From Gemmatimonadota bacterium (lineage in GTDB: Bacteria; Gemmatimonadota; Gemmatimonadetes; Gemmatimonadales; Gemmatimonadaceae), in contig JAPLKS010000020.1 in NCBI GenBank assembly GCA_026387915.1, forward strand, positions 62,001 through 126,000: a stretch of DNA of 64,000 bases, in the 5' to 3' direction. Made by a program: the position numbers and the translations under genes. Below the pieces are notes generated by a model. The model was given only the letters and a program-made list of their open reading frames with translations, made no database searches and was not told where the DNA came from. Positions 8,376 through 17,495 of the stretch are shown one piece after another (within the stretch, counting starts at the first letter, position 1; every line of letters starts with the position of its first letter).

Positions 8376-9638
8376 CTACGTGAGTTGGGTCAGCGTCCGA
8401 AGGCGATCTACAACGGTCTGCGTGAGTTCGTGCAACACGGCAGCGTCGGGCAGGGTGCGCGCGATCACAAAGCTCAGCCCTGTGTCCGCGAGGAGCGCCT
8501 CTGCCGCGCGGCGAACAATAATCCGGATCTCCGCTGGTGCCGACGCGCATTCGCCGACCACCGACGCACGAAGCGCCAGGAGCGCGACCACATCTTCGGC
8601 CCAGGCGCTGTCCGACGCCGCCTGACCGCCGGAGAGAAAACCATTGCACAGCAACGCGAGCAGTGCGTGAGCGGCGGTCACTCGCACAACGACACCTCCC
8701 CCAACATCAAACCCGTTCGTAAGCAACAGTGCGTATTCGATCCACGGCATTCCCGGTTGATCATCGTCCCCACTCACCTGCTCGAGATCAAAGTCAGGTC
8801 CGCCAGGAACACGCCACCGATCTGCCGTCGGTCCACGCTGTACACGCTCCAGTCCGAGCGCTCGAAGCTCGGCTCCTACTCGGTCAACGGAGTAAGAGGT
8901 CAGCACCCGCAACGTTGCGTCCTCGCGGTGGCGCGCCGGTGCGAGCACGACAGTTTCTGTTCGGAGAACTTCCGCAGCGGCGCGCCCAGCAAAGACAACG
9001 CGGTTCAGCAGTGGCCCGATGGCCTTGGCAACATCAACGAGCGAGTGCTCTCCGCTGTTTCCGGGGGTAAGGGGGGTAAGGGGGGCGAGGGGGGCGAGGG
9101 GCGGTGCCCCGTTTTCGGCACCGTAGTTCAATTGCTCACGGATCTGGCCGAGGGCCCAACCGCGCTCGCGAACCCCAGCCGTCCGGATCACATCCACCCA
9201 GACGAGGAGGCGGTAGAGGGTGGGGTTTCGCTCAGCGAGGTCGGCCGCTCCTGGGAACAGGGGAACGAGACCACGCCCACGGGTTGGCCCTCCAGCCTTC
9301 GGCCAGACAACGGACCGCGGGGCCGAACCGATGTCATCTGGCATGGTATCGGCGACAGCAGTTTCGACTCCCGGTCCGGCCGGAAGCCAGATTGGCGGGA
9401 AGGCTACTGCGGCACCATGCTCTAAAAAGCCGTCAAGCCGCGCGCGCACAACCCGACGCATGTCGTGATCTAGGAGCCCAGAAAGAGCCAGCCGTCTGAG
9501 TGCGTTGTGAACCTCACCGACACTAATGCCTATGGACGCACCGATTTTGCTAATAGGCTGCCGCACTCGTATCGCAAGTTCAAGAGCGACAACGAGATCA
9601 ACTGGCTTTAGTGATGGTTGTTTCGGCATAATGTTCAC
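8376..9638 (-). CDS. Helix-turn-helix protein fused to a degenerate nucleotidyltransferase-like domain
   Basis: This 420-aa protein has two recognisable halves. Residues 1-165 have a winged helix-turn-helix (QPISKIGASIGISVGEVHNALRRL) followed by FLEHGAAVAFP and VVWPKAGG...LVPLFPGAA, which resemble the regulator usually encoded next to AbiEii-like nucleotidyltransferases. Residues 200-420 resemble that neighbour: IGPLLNRVVFAGRAAAEVL for the FVGG helix, and SDSAWAEDVVALLALR for the late acidic helix. The catalytic DxD region instead reads HREDATLRV and the GG is GR, so catalysis is doubtful. A proline-rich linker encoded by a 9-bp tandem repeat joins the halves. The start is GTG at 9638 or ATG at 9629; a palindrome lies just upstream. 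Fold assignments are from memory of the families. Confidence 0.6.
   Translation of the reverse strand: MNIMPKQPSLKPVDLVVALELAIRVRQPISKIGASIGISVGEVHNALRRLALSGLLDHDMRRVVRARLDGFLEHGAAVAFPPIWLPAGPGVETAVADTMPDDIGSAPRSVVWPKAGGPTRGRGLVPLFPGAADLAERNPTLYRLLVWVDVIRTAGVRERGWALGQIREQLNYGAENGAPPLAPLAPLTPLTPGNSGEHSLVDVAKAIGPLLNRVVFAGRAAAEVLRTETVVLAPARHREDATLRVLTSYSVDRVGAELRALGLERVQRGPTADRWRVPGGPDFDLEQVSGDDDQPGMPWIEYALLLTNGFDVGGGVVVRVTAAHALLALLCNGFLSGGQAASDSAWAEDVVALLALRASVVGECASAPAEIRIIVRRAAEALLADTGLSFVIARTLPDAAVLHELTQTVVDRLRTLTQLT
9063..9098. repeat. Tandem 9-bp G-rich repeat in linker of HTH fusion gene
   Basis: Four 9-bp units (two GGGGGTAAG, then two GGGGGCGAG) stand in tandem. On the coding (minus) strand they are in frame and encode the PLAPLAPLTPLTP linker between the two domains. 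The plus strand has four runs of five Gs and so also fits a G-quadruplex motif. Confidence 0.9.
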
Positions 9639-9650
9639 GATTCATGAATC
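9639..9650. promoter_or_regulatory. Perfect 12-bp palindrome abutting the HTH gene start
   Basis: GATTCATGAATC is a perfect palindrome immediately upstream of the GTG start at 9638. Because the downstream gene encodes a helix-turn-helix protein, an autoregulatory operator is a reasonable guess. The rest of the 261-nt spacer to the divergent M1 peptidase gene is relatively AT-rich and shows no ORF I would support. Confidence 0.4.
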
Positions 9651-9899
9651 TTACAATTACTCGATAGAACTGTCTAGTACCGTACGTAACATCAAGCACT
9701 TACATGATTTCACGGCTCTACACACTCCGTATTACCCGGATTGGGTAGCAGACGCCGGTGCTCGCCACTTATAACGCTCGAGTGGCAGCGCAGTTCAGTG
9801 TTCTTGTGGCTCACCTGTCGGTCCCGAGGGTCAACAAAACGGCTGTCCTCCAGAAGGCTTCTCTTCCTATAGATTGCCAAAGCCTCCACTGAGACGACC

Positions 9900-12503
9900 A
9901 TGCGCTTTCGCTTCATTCATCTCCTGTTTGCCCTCACGGCCGCCGCGTTTTCCGCCGAGCCAGCTTACTCCCAGGGTGCTCTCGACGGCCCAGGCGTCTC
10001 GCTCCCGCTCGCTCGGCTCCGCGCGCACACCATCCGTGACGTCAAATACGACCTCTCCCTCGACGTCACCGCACGAGATTCCGCCGTCGGGACCGTCTCC
10101 ATCCGGTTCGACTACCTCGACACCGGCGACGTATTACTCGATTTCCGCGGCCGACGGGTACTCAGCCTTCAATCCAACCGGCAGGCCGTGCCACTCACGG
10201 CCTGGAATCGCGCGCACATTCGACTGCCGGCTCGCTCACTCCACGCCGGCTTCAATACCGTCGTCGTTTCCTTTGTGAGCGAGATCGCCCCGACGGGCGC
10301 CAGTATCATTTCCGCCCACGACCCAGACGGTAGCGACTACCTCTACACGCTACTCGTCCCCAGCGATGCCAATCAGCTCTTTCCAAGCTTCGATCAGCCC
10401 GACCTCAAGGCGCGCGTCACCTTTCATCTGACCGCCCCGCGGGGCTGGACCACCATCGCGAATGGTTCCGAGCAGCGAGCCGACAGCACCGCCACGACGA
10501 TTGCACATCACTTTGCCGAAACGCGGCCGCTGAGCACGTACCTCATCGCGTTCGCCGCAGGCCCTTGGACACGAGCCACGAGTACCGCGAACGGTCGAAC
10601 GATCAACGTCTTTGTCCGAGCCTCGCGCGCCAAGGAAGCAGACCTCGACACGCTGCTCGCGCTCAACCAGCGTGCCATCAGCTGGATGGAACAGTATTTC
10701 GCGCGGCCCTATCCCTTTGAGAAATTCGATTTCGTGCTCGCCCCTGCCTTTCCGTTTGGCGGCATGGAACACCCAGGCGTGGTGATGTACAACGAAAATT
10801 CTTTCATTTTTCGGGAACGTCCAACGCTGCCGCGTCGCTTAGGTCGATTCTCCACCATTCTGCACGAAGTCGCACACCAGTGGTTTGGCGACCTCGTTAC
10901 GATGAAGTGGTTTGACGATCTCTGGCTCAAGGAGGGGTTCGCCACATACATGGCAGCCAAGGCGCTCGCGAGCATTGAGCCCAACAGTGGTGCGTGGAAG
11001 TCGTTCTATCAGTCCAATAAACCAGCCGCCTACGGGGTCGACCAAACCACCGGGACCAATCCCCTATGGCAGGAGCTTGGCAACCTCGACCAAGCCAAGA
11101 GCAACTACGGCGCTATCGTCTATAACAAAGCGCCAAGTGTACTCAAGCAACTCAACTTTCTGGTCGGCGAAGCCGCATTCCAGAAAGGGGTGCGGGCCTT
11201 CCTCGGAAAGTTTGCGTACGCCAACGCCACCTGGCAGGATCTCCTCTCCGCCATCGGAAAGGCGTCCTCGAAAAATTTGACCGTGTTTGGGAAGAACTTT
11301 ATGCTCCGGCCGGGCATGCCGGTGGTCGAACAAAAACTGACACTCGCCGGCGGAAAGATCGTGTCGCTCGAACTCACGCAGCGGCCCGCGCAGGCACTCA
11401 GTGGCGACGCGCCGTGGCCGATGCGCACGGAACTCTTGCTGGCCTACGACGATCCGACGCCCAGCGTTCGCCTGTCGGTGGACCTCACGGCAAAGACAAC
11501 CGTTGTGCGCGCGGCGGCGGGCAAAAAAGCGCCGCGTTTTGTTTTTGCAAACGCAGACGATTACGGCTATTTCCTCACGCTGCTCGATTCCAATAGCGTC
11601 GCCGCGCTCGAGCATGGCGCCATCACGACCGTGCGCGATCCATTGCTCCGCACTATGCTGTGGGGCGCGCTCTGGGATCTCGTCCGTGACGCGCGCCTAG
11701 AGCCAGCCCGTTTCATTCGCCTCGCCTTACGCGATCTGCCGCGTGAACGTGACGAACAAATATTTCCGAATGTCTTGGGCCGACTCACGCGCGCCTTCAC
11801 CGCCTATGCGTCCGACTCCGTGCGGAGCGAACTGCGTCCTCAATTAGAGGCGATGCTCTGGCAACAACTGGGCGATCGGACGCTCGCATACGGCCTACGG
11901 CGAGCGTGCCTAGACACATACATCGGGCTCGCGACGTCGCCAGACGCCATCGGGAAGTTGATCGTGCTCTATGCGGCGGACTCGGTGGTCGGCGAGCCGG
12001 TGCGCGATCCGACGCGATGGGAAATCGTGAATCGTCTCATGGTGCTCGAACACTCTGACGCGTTGCGCGTCCTGGCGGTACAGAGTGCCCGCGATACGAC
12101 CGCGGACGGAAAGCGCCGCGCGTTCGTCGCGGGGGCTGCCCGACGCACAGCCGAGGCAAAGCGGGAATACTTTACGCGGTATTTCAGTGATGCCGCACTC
12201 AACGAAGAGTGGGCCAGTGGCTCGCTCGGCGCCTTCAACGCGCACGAACACGCGGCGCTTACCCTGCCGTATCTGCGGCCCGCGCTCGACTCACTTCCGT
12301 TTGTTCAGGCCAACCGCCGTATTTTCTTTTTGGGCAGTTGGCTGAGTGCATTTATTGGCGGACAATCTGGAAGCGACGCGCTCGATGTTGTTCGGAAGTT
12401 TCTCGACGAGCACCCCGCACTTCCTCGCGATCTTCGCCAGAAAGTGCAACAGACCGTCGATGAACTCGAACGAACCGTACGGATCCGTCGTCGATTCGGT
12501 TGA
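9900..12503 (+). CDS. Secreted M1 family aminopeptidase
   Basis: This 867-aa zinc aminopeptidase removes N-terminal residues from peptides. A signal peptide covers residues 1-25 (ending near AYSQ). The exopeptidase GGMEHPG motif (GAMEN type) lies near residue 286, the gluzincin motif HEVAHQWFGD begins at residue 322, and the downstream LWLKEGFATY supplies the third zinc ligand. The C-terminal roughly 340 residues are helical like the ERAP1_C domain of ERAP/APN-type enzymes. The protein is expected in the periplasm or outside. ATG at 9900 starts the signal peptide directly. The gene ends 3 nt before the convergent zinc-ribbon/SH3 gene. Confidence 0.93.
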   Translation: MRFRFIHLLFALTAAAFSAEPAYSQGALDGPGVSLPLARLRAHTIRDVKYDLSLDVTARDSAVGTVSIRFDYLDTGDVLLDFRGRRVLSLQSNRQAVPLTAWNRAHIRLPARSLHAGFNTVVVSFVSEIAPTGASIISAHDPDGSDYLYTLLVPSDANQLFPSFDQPDLKARVTFHLTAPRGWTTIANGSEQRADSTATTIAHHFAETRPLSTYLIAFAAGPWTRATSTANGRTINVFVRASRAKEADLDTLLALNQRAISWMEQYFARPYPFEKFDFVLAPAFPFGGMEHPGVVMYNENSFIFRERPTLPRRLGRFSTILHEVAHQWFGDLVTMKWFDDLWLKEGFATYMAAKALASIEPNSGAWKSFYQSNKPAAYGVDQTTGTNPLWQELGNLDQAKSNYGAIVYNKAPSVLKQLNFLVGEAAFQKGVRAFLGKFAYANATWQDLLSAIGKASSKNLTVFGKNFMLRPGMPVVEQKLTLAGGKIVSLELTQRPAQALSGDAPWPMRTELLLAYDDPTPSVRLSVDLTAKTTVVRAAAGKKAPRFVFANADDYGYFLTLLDSNSVAALEHGAITTVRDPLLRTMLWGALWDLVRDARLEPARFIRLALRDLPRERDEQIFPNVLGRLTRAFTAYASDSVRSELRPQLEAMLWQQLGDRTLAYGLRRACLDTYIGLATSPDAIGKLIVLYAADSVVGEPVRDPTRWEIVNRLMVLEHSDALRVLAVQSARDTTADGKRRAFVAGAARRTAEAKREYFTRYFSDAALNEEWASGSLGAFNAHEHAALTLPYLRPALDSLPFVQANRRIFFLGSWLSAFIGGQSGSDALDVVRKFLDEHPALPRDLRQKVQQTVDELERTVRIRRRFG

Positions 12504-12506
12504 CCG

Positions 12507-13334
12507 TTACGGCTTTGCGGCGGGAACAAACAACCGTGGATCGACCCACCCTTGGTCTGTTCCCACGCGCGCCGCGCGCCAACCGTTTGTCGAAGGACCA
12601 AGCAAAACGCGCTGCGACGAATCGATCATACGTACTTCGTCACCGTTGCGACCCGGTTTATCCCGGAGCCGAACCCACGTGGTCGCACGCCAGTAACTCC
12701 AACTCGAATCAGCCGCAGGCCGCACCGGTTGCGTGGCTCTCTGCGCGTCTGGCGCGATAGCGGGAGCTGGCACGGAAGCGGGAGTTGTGGCTGGCGCTGT
12801 CGCCGTCTTGGGTGGCGCGATCGGCGCAGTCTTGGGCACCTCAACCTTCGGAGGGGCAGCCTGCACAACGGCTGTGGCGCCGCGCGAACGACTCATCAGC
12901 GCCGGAGTGGAATCCACTGGCGTTTCTGGCGGGATGTTTTCGCGCGACCCGCCGACCGAATCCAATGATGCCGGTGCGGCTGACGCACCAGGATTCATGT
13001 CTGGAGCGACCGTCGGCTGATTCGCAACGGCCGAGTCGCGTGACGTGCTACTGAACTGTGTAATCGCGAATCCGCCAACCAGTATCAAGAGAATCACACC
13101 GCCAGCCAGCATAAGCCCGCGCGCGGACCGTTTGTTGGGACTTTCCGGCCCAGCGTGACAATTGGGACACACGCCGATGGCTGAGGGCCGCAACACACCG
13201 CACCCCTGGCATCGCACGGTTTCCGGTCGCTTGGCTCCCGGTGCATAGGATACCAGCGGCGTCTGGCACCGCGGACACCGCGTGGCTCCGACGAGCGTTT
13301 TCGCTCCGCACGCTGCGCACAGGCTGTAGGCCAT
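12507..13334 (-). CDS. Zinc-ribbon, single-TM protein with C-terminal SH3-like domain
   Basis: The 275-aa product begins with two CxxC pairs (CAACG...CPRC) and another pair (CQGCG...CPNCH), forming double zinc ribbons in residues 1-65. A single transmembrane helix (about 73-92, LMLAGGVILLILVGGFAI) follows. Next comes a Pro/Ala-rich spacer of about 110 residues. A bacterial SH3-like domain closes the protein (TTWVRLRDKPGRNGDEV...GWVDPRLF). Topology would put the ribbons inside and the SH3 domain outside, where such domains bind cell-wall material. It lies 23 nt downstream of the M24 peptidase gene on the same strand and may be co-transcribed. The specific role is unknown. Confidence 0.78.
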   Translation of the reverse strand: MAYSLCAACGAKTLVGATRCPRCQTPLVSYAPGAKRPETVRCQGCGVLRPSAIGVCPNCHAGPESPNKRSARGLMLAGGVILLILVGGFAITQFSSTSRDSAVANQPTVAPDMNPGASAAPASLDSVGGSRENIPPETPVDSTPALMSRSRGATAVVQAAPPKVEVPKTAPIAPPKTATAPATTPASVPAPAIAPDAQRATQPVRPAADSSWSYWRATTWVRLRDKPGRNGDEVRMIDSSQRVLLGPSTNGWRAARVGTDQGWVDPRLFVPAAKP

Positions 13335-13357
13335 TTGGGATTCCCGTTATGCCGCGC

Positions 13358-14644
13358 CTACGCAGCGGCGAACGGTTTCTCCAGACTGGGGGATTGTGGT
13401 GTGAACAATTCCGCGCCGTTTTCCGTGATGAGCATATCATCTTCAAGGCGAATCCCGAACTCTCCTGGAATATAAATTCCTGGCTCATCGCTGAAGGTCA
13501 TCCCGGCCTTCAACGGCAGCGTGTTGCCGCGCACAAGGTATGGCCACTCGTGACCGTCCATCCCCATTCCGTGCCCAACGCGATGAGAAAAATATTTATA
13601 GTCGGGACCAAAGCCGGCATCCACAATCACCTTGCGCGCGGCGGCATCCACGGCTTCGCAGGGCAATCCCGGACGGGCCGTCTTCACGGCCATCGTTTGC
13701 GCACGATGTTCGATTTCAAAGACGTCGTTCATGCGTTGCGTGGCCTTGCCGAGGACAAAGGTGCGTGAAATATCAGAACTGTATCCCTCGACCTTACATC
13801 CGCCGTCGATCAACAGAATAGAGCCCTCTCGCACCACCTGCGGCGTGGCAGAACCGTGCGGCAGTGCGCTGAATTTGCCAACCTGCACGCCGGCCGATCC
13901 ATCAAAACCCAGTCGCGTGTGAGCCGCGCTTACCAGCGAAGCAAAATCATTTTGGCTCATGCCTTCTTTCAGAGATTTCCACGCCGCCTCATAGGCTTTC
14001 AACGTGACCTGCGCGGCCAAGCGCATCAGTGCGATTTCATGTGCGTCTTTGATGGTGCGACAGCCAGCCGTGACGGGCGTACCGCTCACCACCTTGACGC
14101 CCGGGAGATGTGCCGTTCCATCAGCGAAAACGAAGCGGACAGTTTCTTCCGCGCCAATGGTTGCGGTGGCGAGGCCACGCGCGCGCAATCCTGTCGCAAT
14201 AAGCTCCCAGGGATTCTCGTGCTCTTCCCACGGATACACCTGCGCGTCTTTTCCGAGCGGCCCGAGGTGCGCTTGTTCCATCGCGCGCTCTTCTTCGAAC
14301 TTTGGTGTCACTAAAAATGCTGCGCCATTCACTGGGATGACCGTCGCCAGCATCCGCTCACTCAGCCCCCAGCGGATCCCCGTGAAATATTCCATGGAGG
14401 TGCCGCCGTTCAGCATCAGGGCGTCAATGCCGTTCGCTTTCATCAGGACGCGCGCTTTTTCAATGCGCCCCCGACGCTCGTCGACTGAAATCGGCGTGGC
14501 CAAACTCCGCATGGATTTCAGTGCCTTGATCGCGGGCGGCAGATCATCGGCGCTCCGTTGAGCCGCGCCAGCGGGACGTGTACCCACGGCCACTCCAACG
14601 GTGGCAGCGGCAGCGGACCCAAGAAAGTCGCGACGTGAAGACAT
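13358..14644 (-). CDS. M24 family metallopeptidase (Xaa-Pro aminopeptidase-like), Tat-exported
   Basis: The protein is 428 aa. It starts with a twin-arginine type signal (MSSRRDFLGSAAAATVGVAVG). The creatinase N-domain (about 50-190) precedes the pita-bread fold with its metal ligands: LLIDGGCKVEGYSSDISRTF (two Asp), SHRVGHGMGMDGHE (His), FSDEPGIY (Glu) and GIRLEDDMLIT (Glu). It would cleave X-Pro bonds or a related substrate in the periplasm with two Mn or Co ions. It is transcribed divergently from the M20 amidase gene, which also has a Tat-like leader, and both may serve amino-acid salvage. Confidence 0.9.
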   Translation of the reverse strand: MSSRRDFLGSAAAATVGVAVGTRPAGAAQRSADDLPPAIKALKSMRSLATPISVDERRGRIEKARVLMKANGIDALMLNGGTSMEYFTGIRWGLSERMLATVIPVNGAAFLVTPKFEEERAMEQAHLGPLGKDAQVYPWEEHENPWELIATGLRARGLATATIGAEETVRFVFADGTAHLPGVKVVSGTPVTAGCRTIKDAHEIALMRLAAQVTLKAYEAAWKSLKEGMSQNDFASLVSAAHTRLGFDGSAGVQVGKFSALPHGSATPQVVREGSILLIDGGCKVEGYSSDISRTFVLGKATQRMNDVFEIEHRAQTMAVKTARPGLPCEAVDAAARKVIVDAGFGPDYKYFSHRVGHGMGMDGHEWPYLVRGNTLPLKAGMTFSDEPGIYIPGEFGIRLEDDMLITENGAELFTPQSPSLEKPFAAA

Positions 14645-14771
14645 GGCAGCCTTAATCCGAGGATAGTAGTGATCTTCCTGCTCTGAAGATGGGGCGAATG
14701 ATACCTTGGGAGCAAATGCACGGGGTCGGCGCCCCTGTCCGACCGCTACCCAGCACCCCTATGTTTGCCCG

Positions 14772-16091
14772 ATGCAACGTCGACACTTTGTTCGCCTGGC
14801 AGCCCTCGCCGCGTCCTCCGCCGGCATCCCGAAGTCGTGGCGCGACCTCGCGCACCTCCGCGCCACCCCGTCGGTCAACGCGGCTCGCCTGAACGCCCAT
14901 TTGCTGACCTTGCGCCAGTTCGGGAAGAACGAGGCGGGGGGGATATCTCGCATCGCCTACTCTGCAGCCGATCTCGGCGCGCGCGACTACGCGAGGCAGC
15001 TGATGCGCGAAGCGGGGCTGACCGTCCGAACGGACGCCGCGGGCAATATTTTCGGTCGGCGCGCGGGCAGCGACAGTCGGGCCACCCCCATTCTGTTCGG
15101 GTCGCACGTGGATTCTGTGCCGGACGGCGGTAACTACGACGGGCAGGTCGGGTCGATGGGCGCTATCGAAGTGGCGCACGCCCTGCAGGACGCTGGCGTG
15201 GTCACGCGACATCCGCTCGATGTGGTCATTTGGCAAAACGAAGAAGGGGGCACATGGGGCAGTCACCTCGTCACGAGTGACACCACCGACCGTGAACTTG
15301 CCACCGTCGCCACCAGCGGCAAGACGATCCGCGAAGGCCTTGCCCTCCTCGGAGGCAACGTCGAACAGCTGAGCGCCGCGCGACTCCGGAGCGGCAGCAT
15401 TCATGCCTATTTCGAGTTGCATATCGAACAGGGCGGTTTGCTAGACAAGGCCGGCATTCAGATTGGTGTCGTCGAAGGCATTGTCGGACTGCGGCAATGG
15501 GAAGTGACAATTCAGGGCGTGGCTAACCACGCTGGCACGACCCCCATGCCTGAGCGACACGACGCGATGCTCGCCGCCGCCCGTTTCACGGAAATGGTCA
15601 ACCGTGTGGTCACCAGTGAAGCCGGGCGACAAGTGGGAACCGTCGGCCGCATTCAGGCATTTCCGGGTGCACCCAATGTCATCCCAGGAAAGGTCGTCTG
15701 CACGTTGGAACTTCGTGATCTCGATGATCCGAAAATTGAACGGCTCTTCCGGTCGGTGCAGCGAGAAGCGCAGGCGATTGGCGTGAAAAACGGGACGACC
15801 TTTGCGTTCCGTGAATTCGTCACGCACGAGAGTGCGCTATCGGATCCGCGTCTGCGCACGATCATCGGCGACGCCGCGCGCCGGCTTGGATTTTCGACCA
15901 TGAGTTTGCCGAGCGGCGCTGGCCACGATGCGCAAAACCTCGCACGCATCGGGCCGATGGGGATGATCTTTGTTCCGAGCGTCGCGGGCATTAGTCACGC
16001 GCCAGCGGAGTTTTCGGCGCCGGACGCGATTGCGCGTGGCGCCGATGTTTTGCTGGCGACGATCCTCACCGCCGACACCACGACGTTCTAG
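14772..16091 (+). CDS. M20 family hydantoinase/carbamoylase-type amidase, Tat-like leader
   Basis: This 439-aa enzyme resembles N-carbamoyl-L-amino-acid hydrolase and allantoate amidohydrolase. Metal-ligand motifs visible are GSHVDSVPDGGNYDGQVG (His, Asp, Asp), QNEEGG (Glu) and a late HDAQNLA (His). The dimerisation domain starts around IQGVANHAGTTPM. I chose ATG at 14772 because MQRRHFVRLAALAASSAG reads as a Tat-type leader; the in-frame upstream ATG at 14706 adds 22 unconvincing residues. The substrate cannot be decided from sequence alone. Allantoin-pathway neighbours are absent, which slightly favours a carbamoyl-amino-acid role. The gene ends immediately before the convergent terC-like gene. 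Confidence 0.86.
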   Translation: MQRRHFVRLAALAASSAGIPKSWRDLAHLRATPSVNAARLNAHLLTLRQFGKNEAGGISRIAYSAADLGARDYARQLMREAGLTVRTDAAGNIFGRRAGSDSRATPILFGSHVDSVPDGGNYDGQVGSMGAIEVAHALQDAGVVTRHPLDVVIWQNEEGGTWGSHLVTSDTTDRELATVATSGKTIREGLALLGGNVEQLSAARLRSGSIHAYFELHIEQGGLLDKAGIQIGVVEGIVGLRQWEVTIQGVANHAGTTPMPERHDAMLAAARFTEMVNRVVTSEAGRQVGTVGRIQAFPGAPNVIPGKVVCTLELRDLDDPKIERLFRSVQREAQAIGVKNGTTFAFREFVTHESALSDPRLRTIIGDAARRLGFSTMSLPSGAGHDAQNLARIGPMGMIFVPSVAGISHAPAEFSAPDAIARGADVLLATILTADTTTF

Positions 16092-17084
16092 TTACGAATG
16101 GCGCTTTTGTCGCCGGTCCGCAACAACACTCGCCAACGATCCGGCAAGCAGAATGCCGGCGACGATTGCAAGCATTCCAAAATTCTGCGCTTCACCAAAC
16201 CGCTCCGCAATCCACTTGGCGGCCAGCATCTTCACGCCGACGATGCCGAGAATCACGGCGAGTGAGATCTTCAGATAACGGAATTTCTCAATGAGCCCAG
16301 CGAGGCCAAAGTAGAGCGACCGCAGACACAGAATCGCAAAGACGTTCGAGGTGAAGACGAGAAACGCATCGGTCGTGATGGCGAAGATGGCTGGAATAGA
16401 ATCCACGGCAAACACAAGGTCCGTCGTTTCCACCAACACCAGCGCCACAGCAAGTGGCGTCAGGCTCCACTTGCCATCCACCACAAGCGCGAAGCGTGAT
16501 CCGTGAAATCCACGCGTCACTGGGAAGTGCCGCGTGAGCCAGCGAACCACCCACGCTTCTTCGGGCTCTTCTTCCTTCTCTTTTGCCACAAGCATCTTGA
16601 TGGCCGTAAACACCAGGAAGGCGCCGAAGAAGTACAAGATGCCGTGGTAGCGCGCCACCAACGCGGTTCCACCACCAATCATGGCGCCACGCATTGCCAG
16701 CGCGCCCAGAATTCCCCAGAAGAGCACGCGATGCTGCAGCGTCTTGGGAACTTTGAGATGCTCGAACAGCAACGCAATCACAAAGACGTTGTCCATACTC
16801 AGGCTCATCTCAACGATGTAGCCAGTCACAAACTTCACCGCCGCTAAGCGGCCATCGTTCATCTGACCGTCAACGGCATCGCGAATGAGGCCAAGGCCGT
16901 TCCAGTGATTCTCGTAGGCTTCGTAGATGAAGCCCGCAAATCCAATGGCCAGCGCTACCGTCATGGCGGTAAACGCAAGGGCTTCGCGAATGGTCGGCGC
17001 GTGCGCGTTCTTGTTGAACACCCCGAGGTCGAGTGCCAACAGCATTGCCACAAACGCGAGGAATCCAATCCACATGAGAATCAC
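16092..17084 (-). CDS. TerC/Alx family integral membrane protein
   Basis: This 330-aa protein has about nine hydrophobic segments. It carries the family's acidic membrane motifs, EMSLSMDNVFVIALLF and LVETTDLVFAVDSIPAIFAI. TerC/Alx proteins export or handle Mn2+ and support metallation of secreted enzymes. That would suit a genome region rich in exported metallopeptidases, though the link is inference. A charged cytoplasmic loop, KEKEEEPEEAWVVRW, lies near the middle as in Alx. The first helix starts directly at the chosen ATG (MILMWIGFLAFVAMLLALDLG). The stop codon abuts that of the convergent M20 gene. Confidence 0.92.
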   Translation of the reverse strand: MILMWIGFLAFVAMLLALDLGVFNKNAHAPTIREALAFTAMTVALAIGFAGFIYEAYENHWNGLGLIRDAVDGQMNDGRLAAVKFVTGYIVEMSLSMDNVFVIALLFEHLKVPKTLQHRVLFWGILGALAMRGAMIGGGTALVARYHGILYFFGAFLVFTAIKMLVAKEKEEEPEEAWVVRWLTRHFPVTRGFHGSRFALVVDGKWSLTPLAVALVLVETTDLVFAVDSIPAIFAITTDAFLVFTSNVFAILCLRSLYFGLAGLIEKFRYLKISLAVILGIVGVKMLAAKWIAERFGEAQNFGMLAIVAGILLAGSLASVVADRRQKRHS

Positions 17085-17123
17085 GAAACCGTTCCGTGCT
17101 CGAGGTCGCGACCACTAGGACGA

Positions 17124-17495
17124 CTAGCCACGCTTGGCCGCCTCAATCCACTGTTCCCACTCTGCCGCCGCATGCCCAATGGTCACCTTCTGCTGCCATC
17201 GCACCAGCGGCTGCACCAGCACGAGCGGTTCGGCAACAAGGGTTTCCATCCACCGCTCGTCGCCGTAGCGGACCACGCCAAGTCCGAGATCTTGATACCG
17301 ACGCGACTGTTTGTCGATGAGCGCCGTCAGCCCAAACCGCTGCGCGAATCGCTGTAACTCCCCTTTGCTCGCCGCGCGCTCCTTGAGGTCCACAAAATGC
17401 ACTTTCACGCGGCGCTCGGCGAAAAATCGCTGCGCCTTTTTGGTATCCTGGCTTTTGTTCGTGCCAAAAATCTGAACTTCCATCGAGAGTGGCAT
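17124..17495 (-). CDS. ArsC/Spx-family thioredoxin-fold protein lacking the active-site cysteine
   Basis: The 123-aa product has the ArsC/Spx/YffB fold signature: a beta strand (VQIFGTNKSQDTKKAQRFF), then FVDLKERAASKGELQRF, and the late RYGDERWMETLVAEPLVLVQPLVR that mirrors the RPI..PLVR block. The active-site CxxC or CxxxR position reads NKSQDTKK, with serine where the reactive cysteine should be, so arsenate or disulphide reduction is unlikely. Start choice is uncertain: ATG at 17495 or 17483, with no clear ribosome binding site at either. The gene is divergent from the YheT hydrolase gene with about 130 nt between them. It may act as a binding or regulatory protein. Confidence 0.8.
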   Translation of the reverse strand: MPLSMEVQIFGTNKSQDTKKAQRFFAERRVKVHFVDLKERAASKGELQRFAQRFGLTALIDKQSRRYQDLGLGVVRYGDERWMETLVAEPLVLVQPLVRWQQKVTIGHAAAEWEQWIEAAKRG

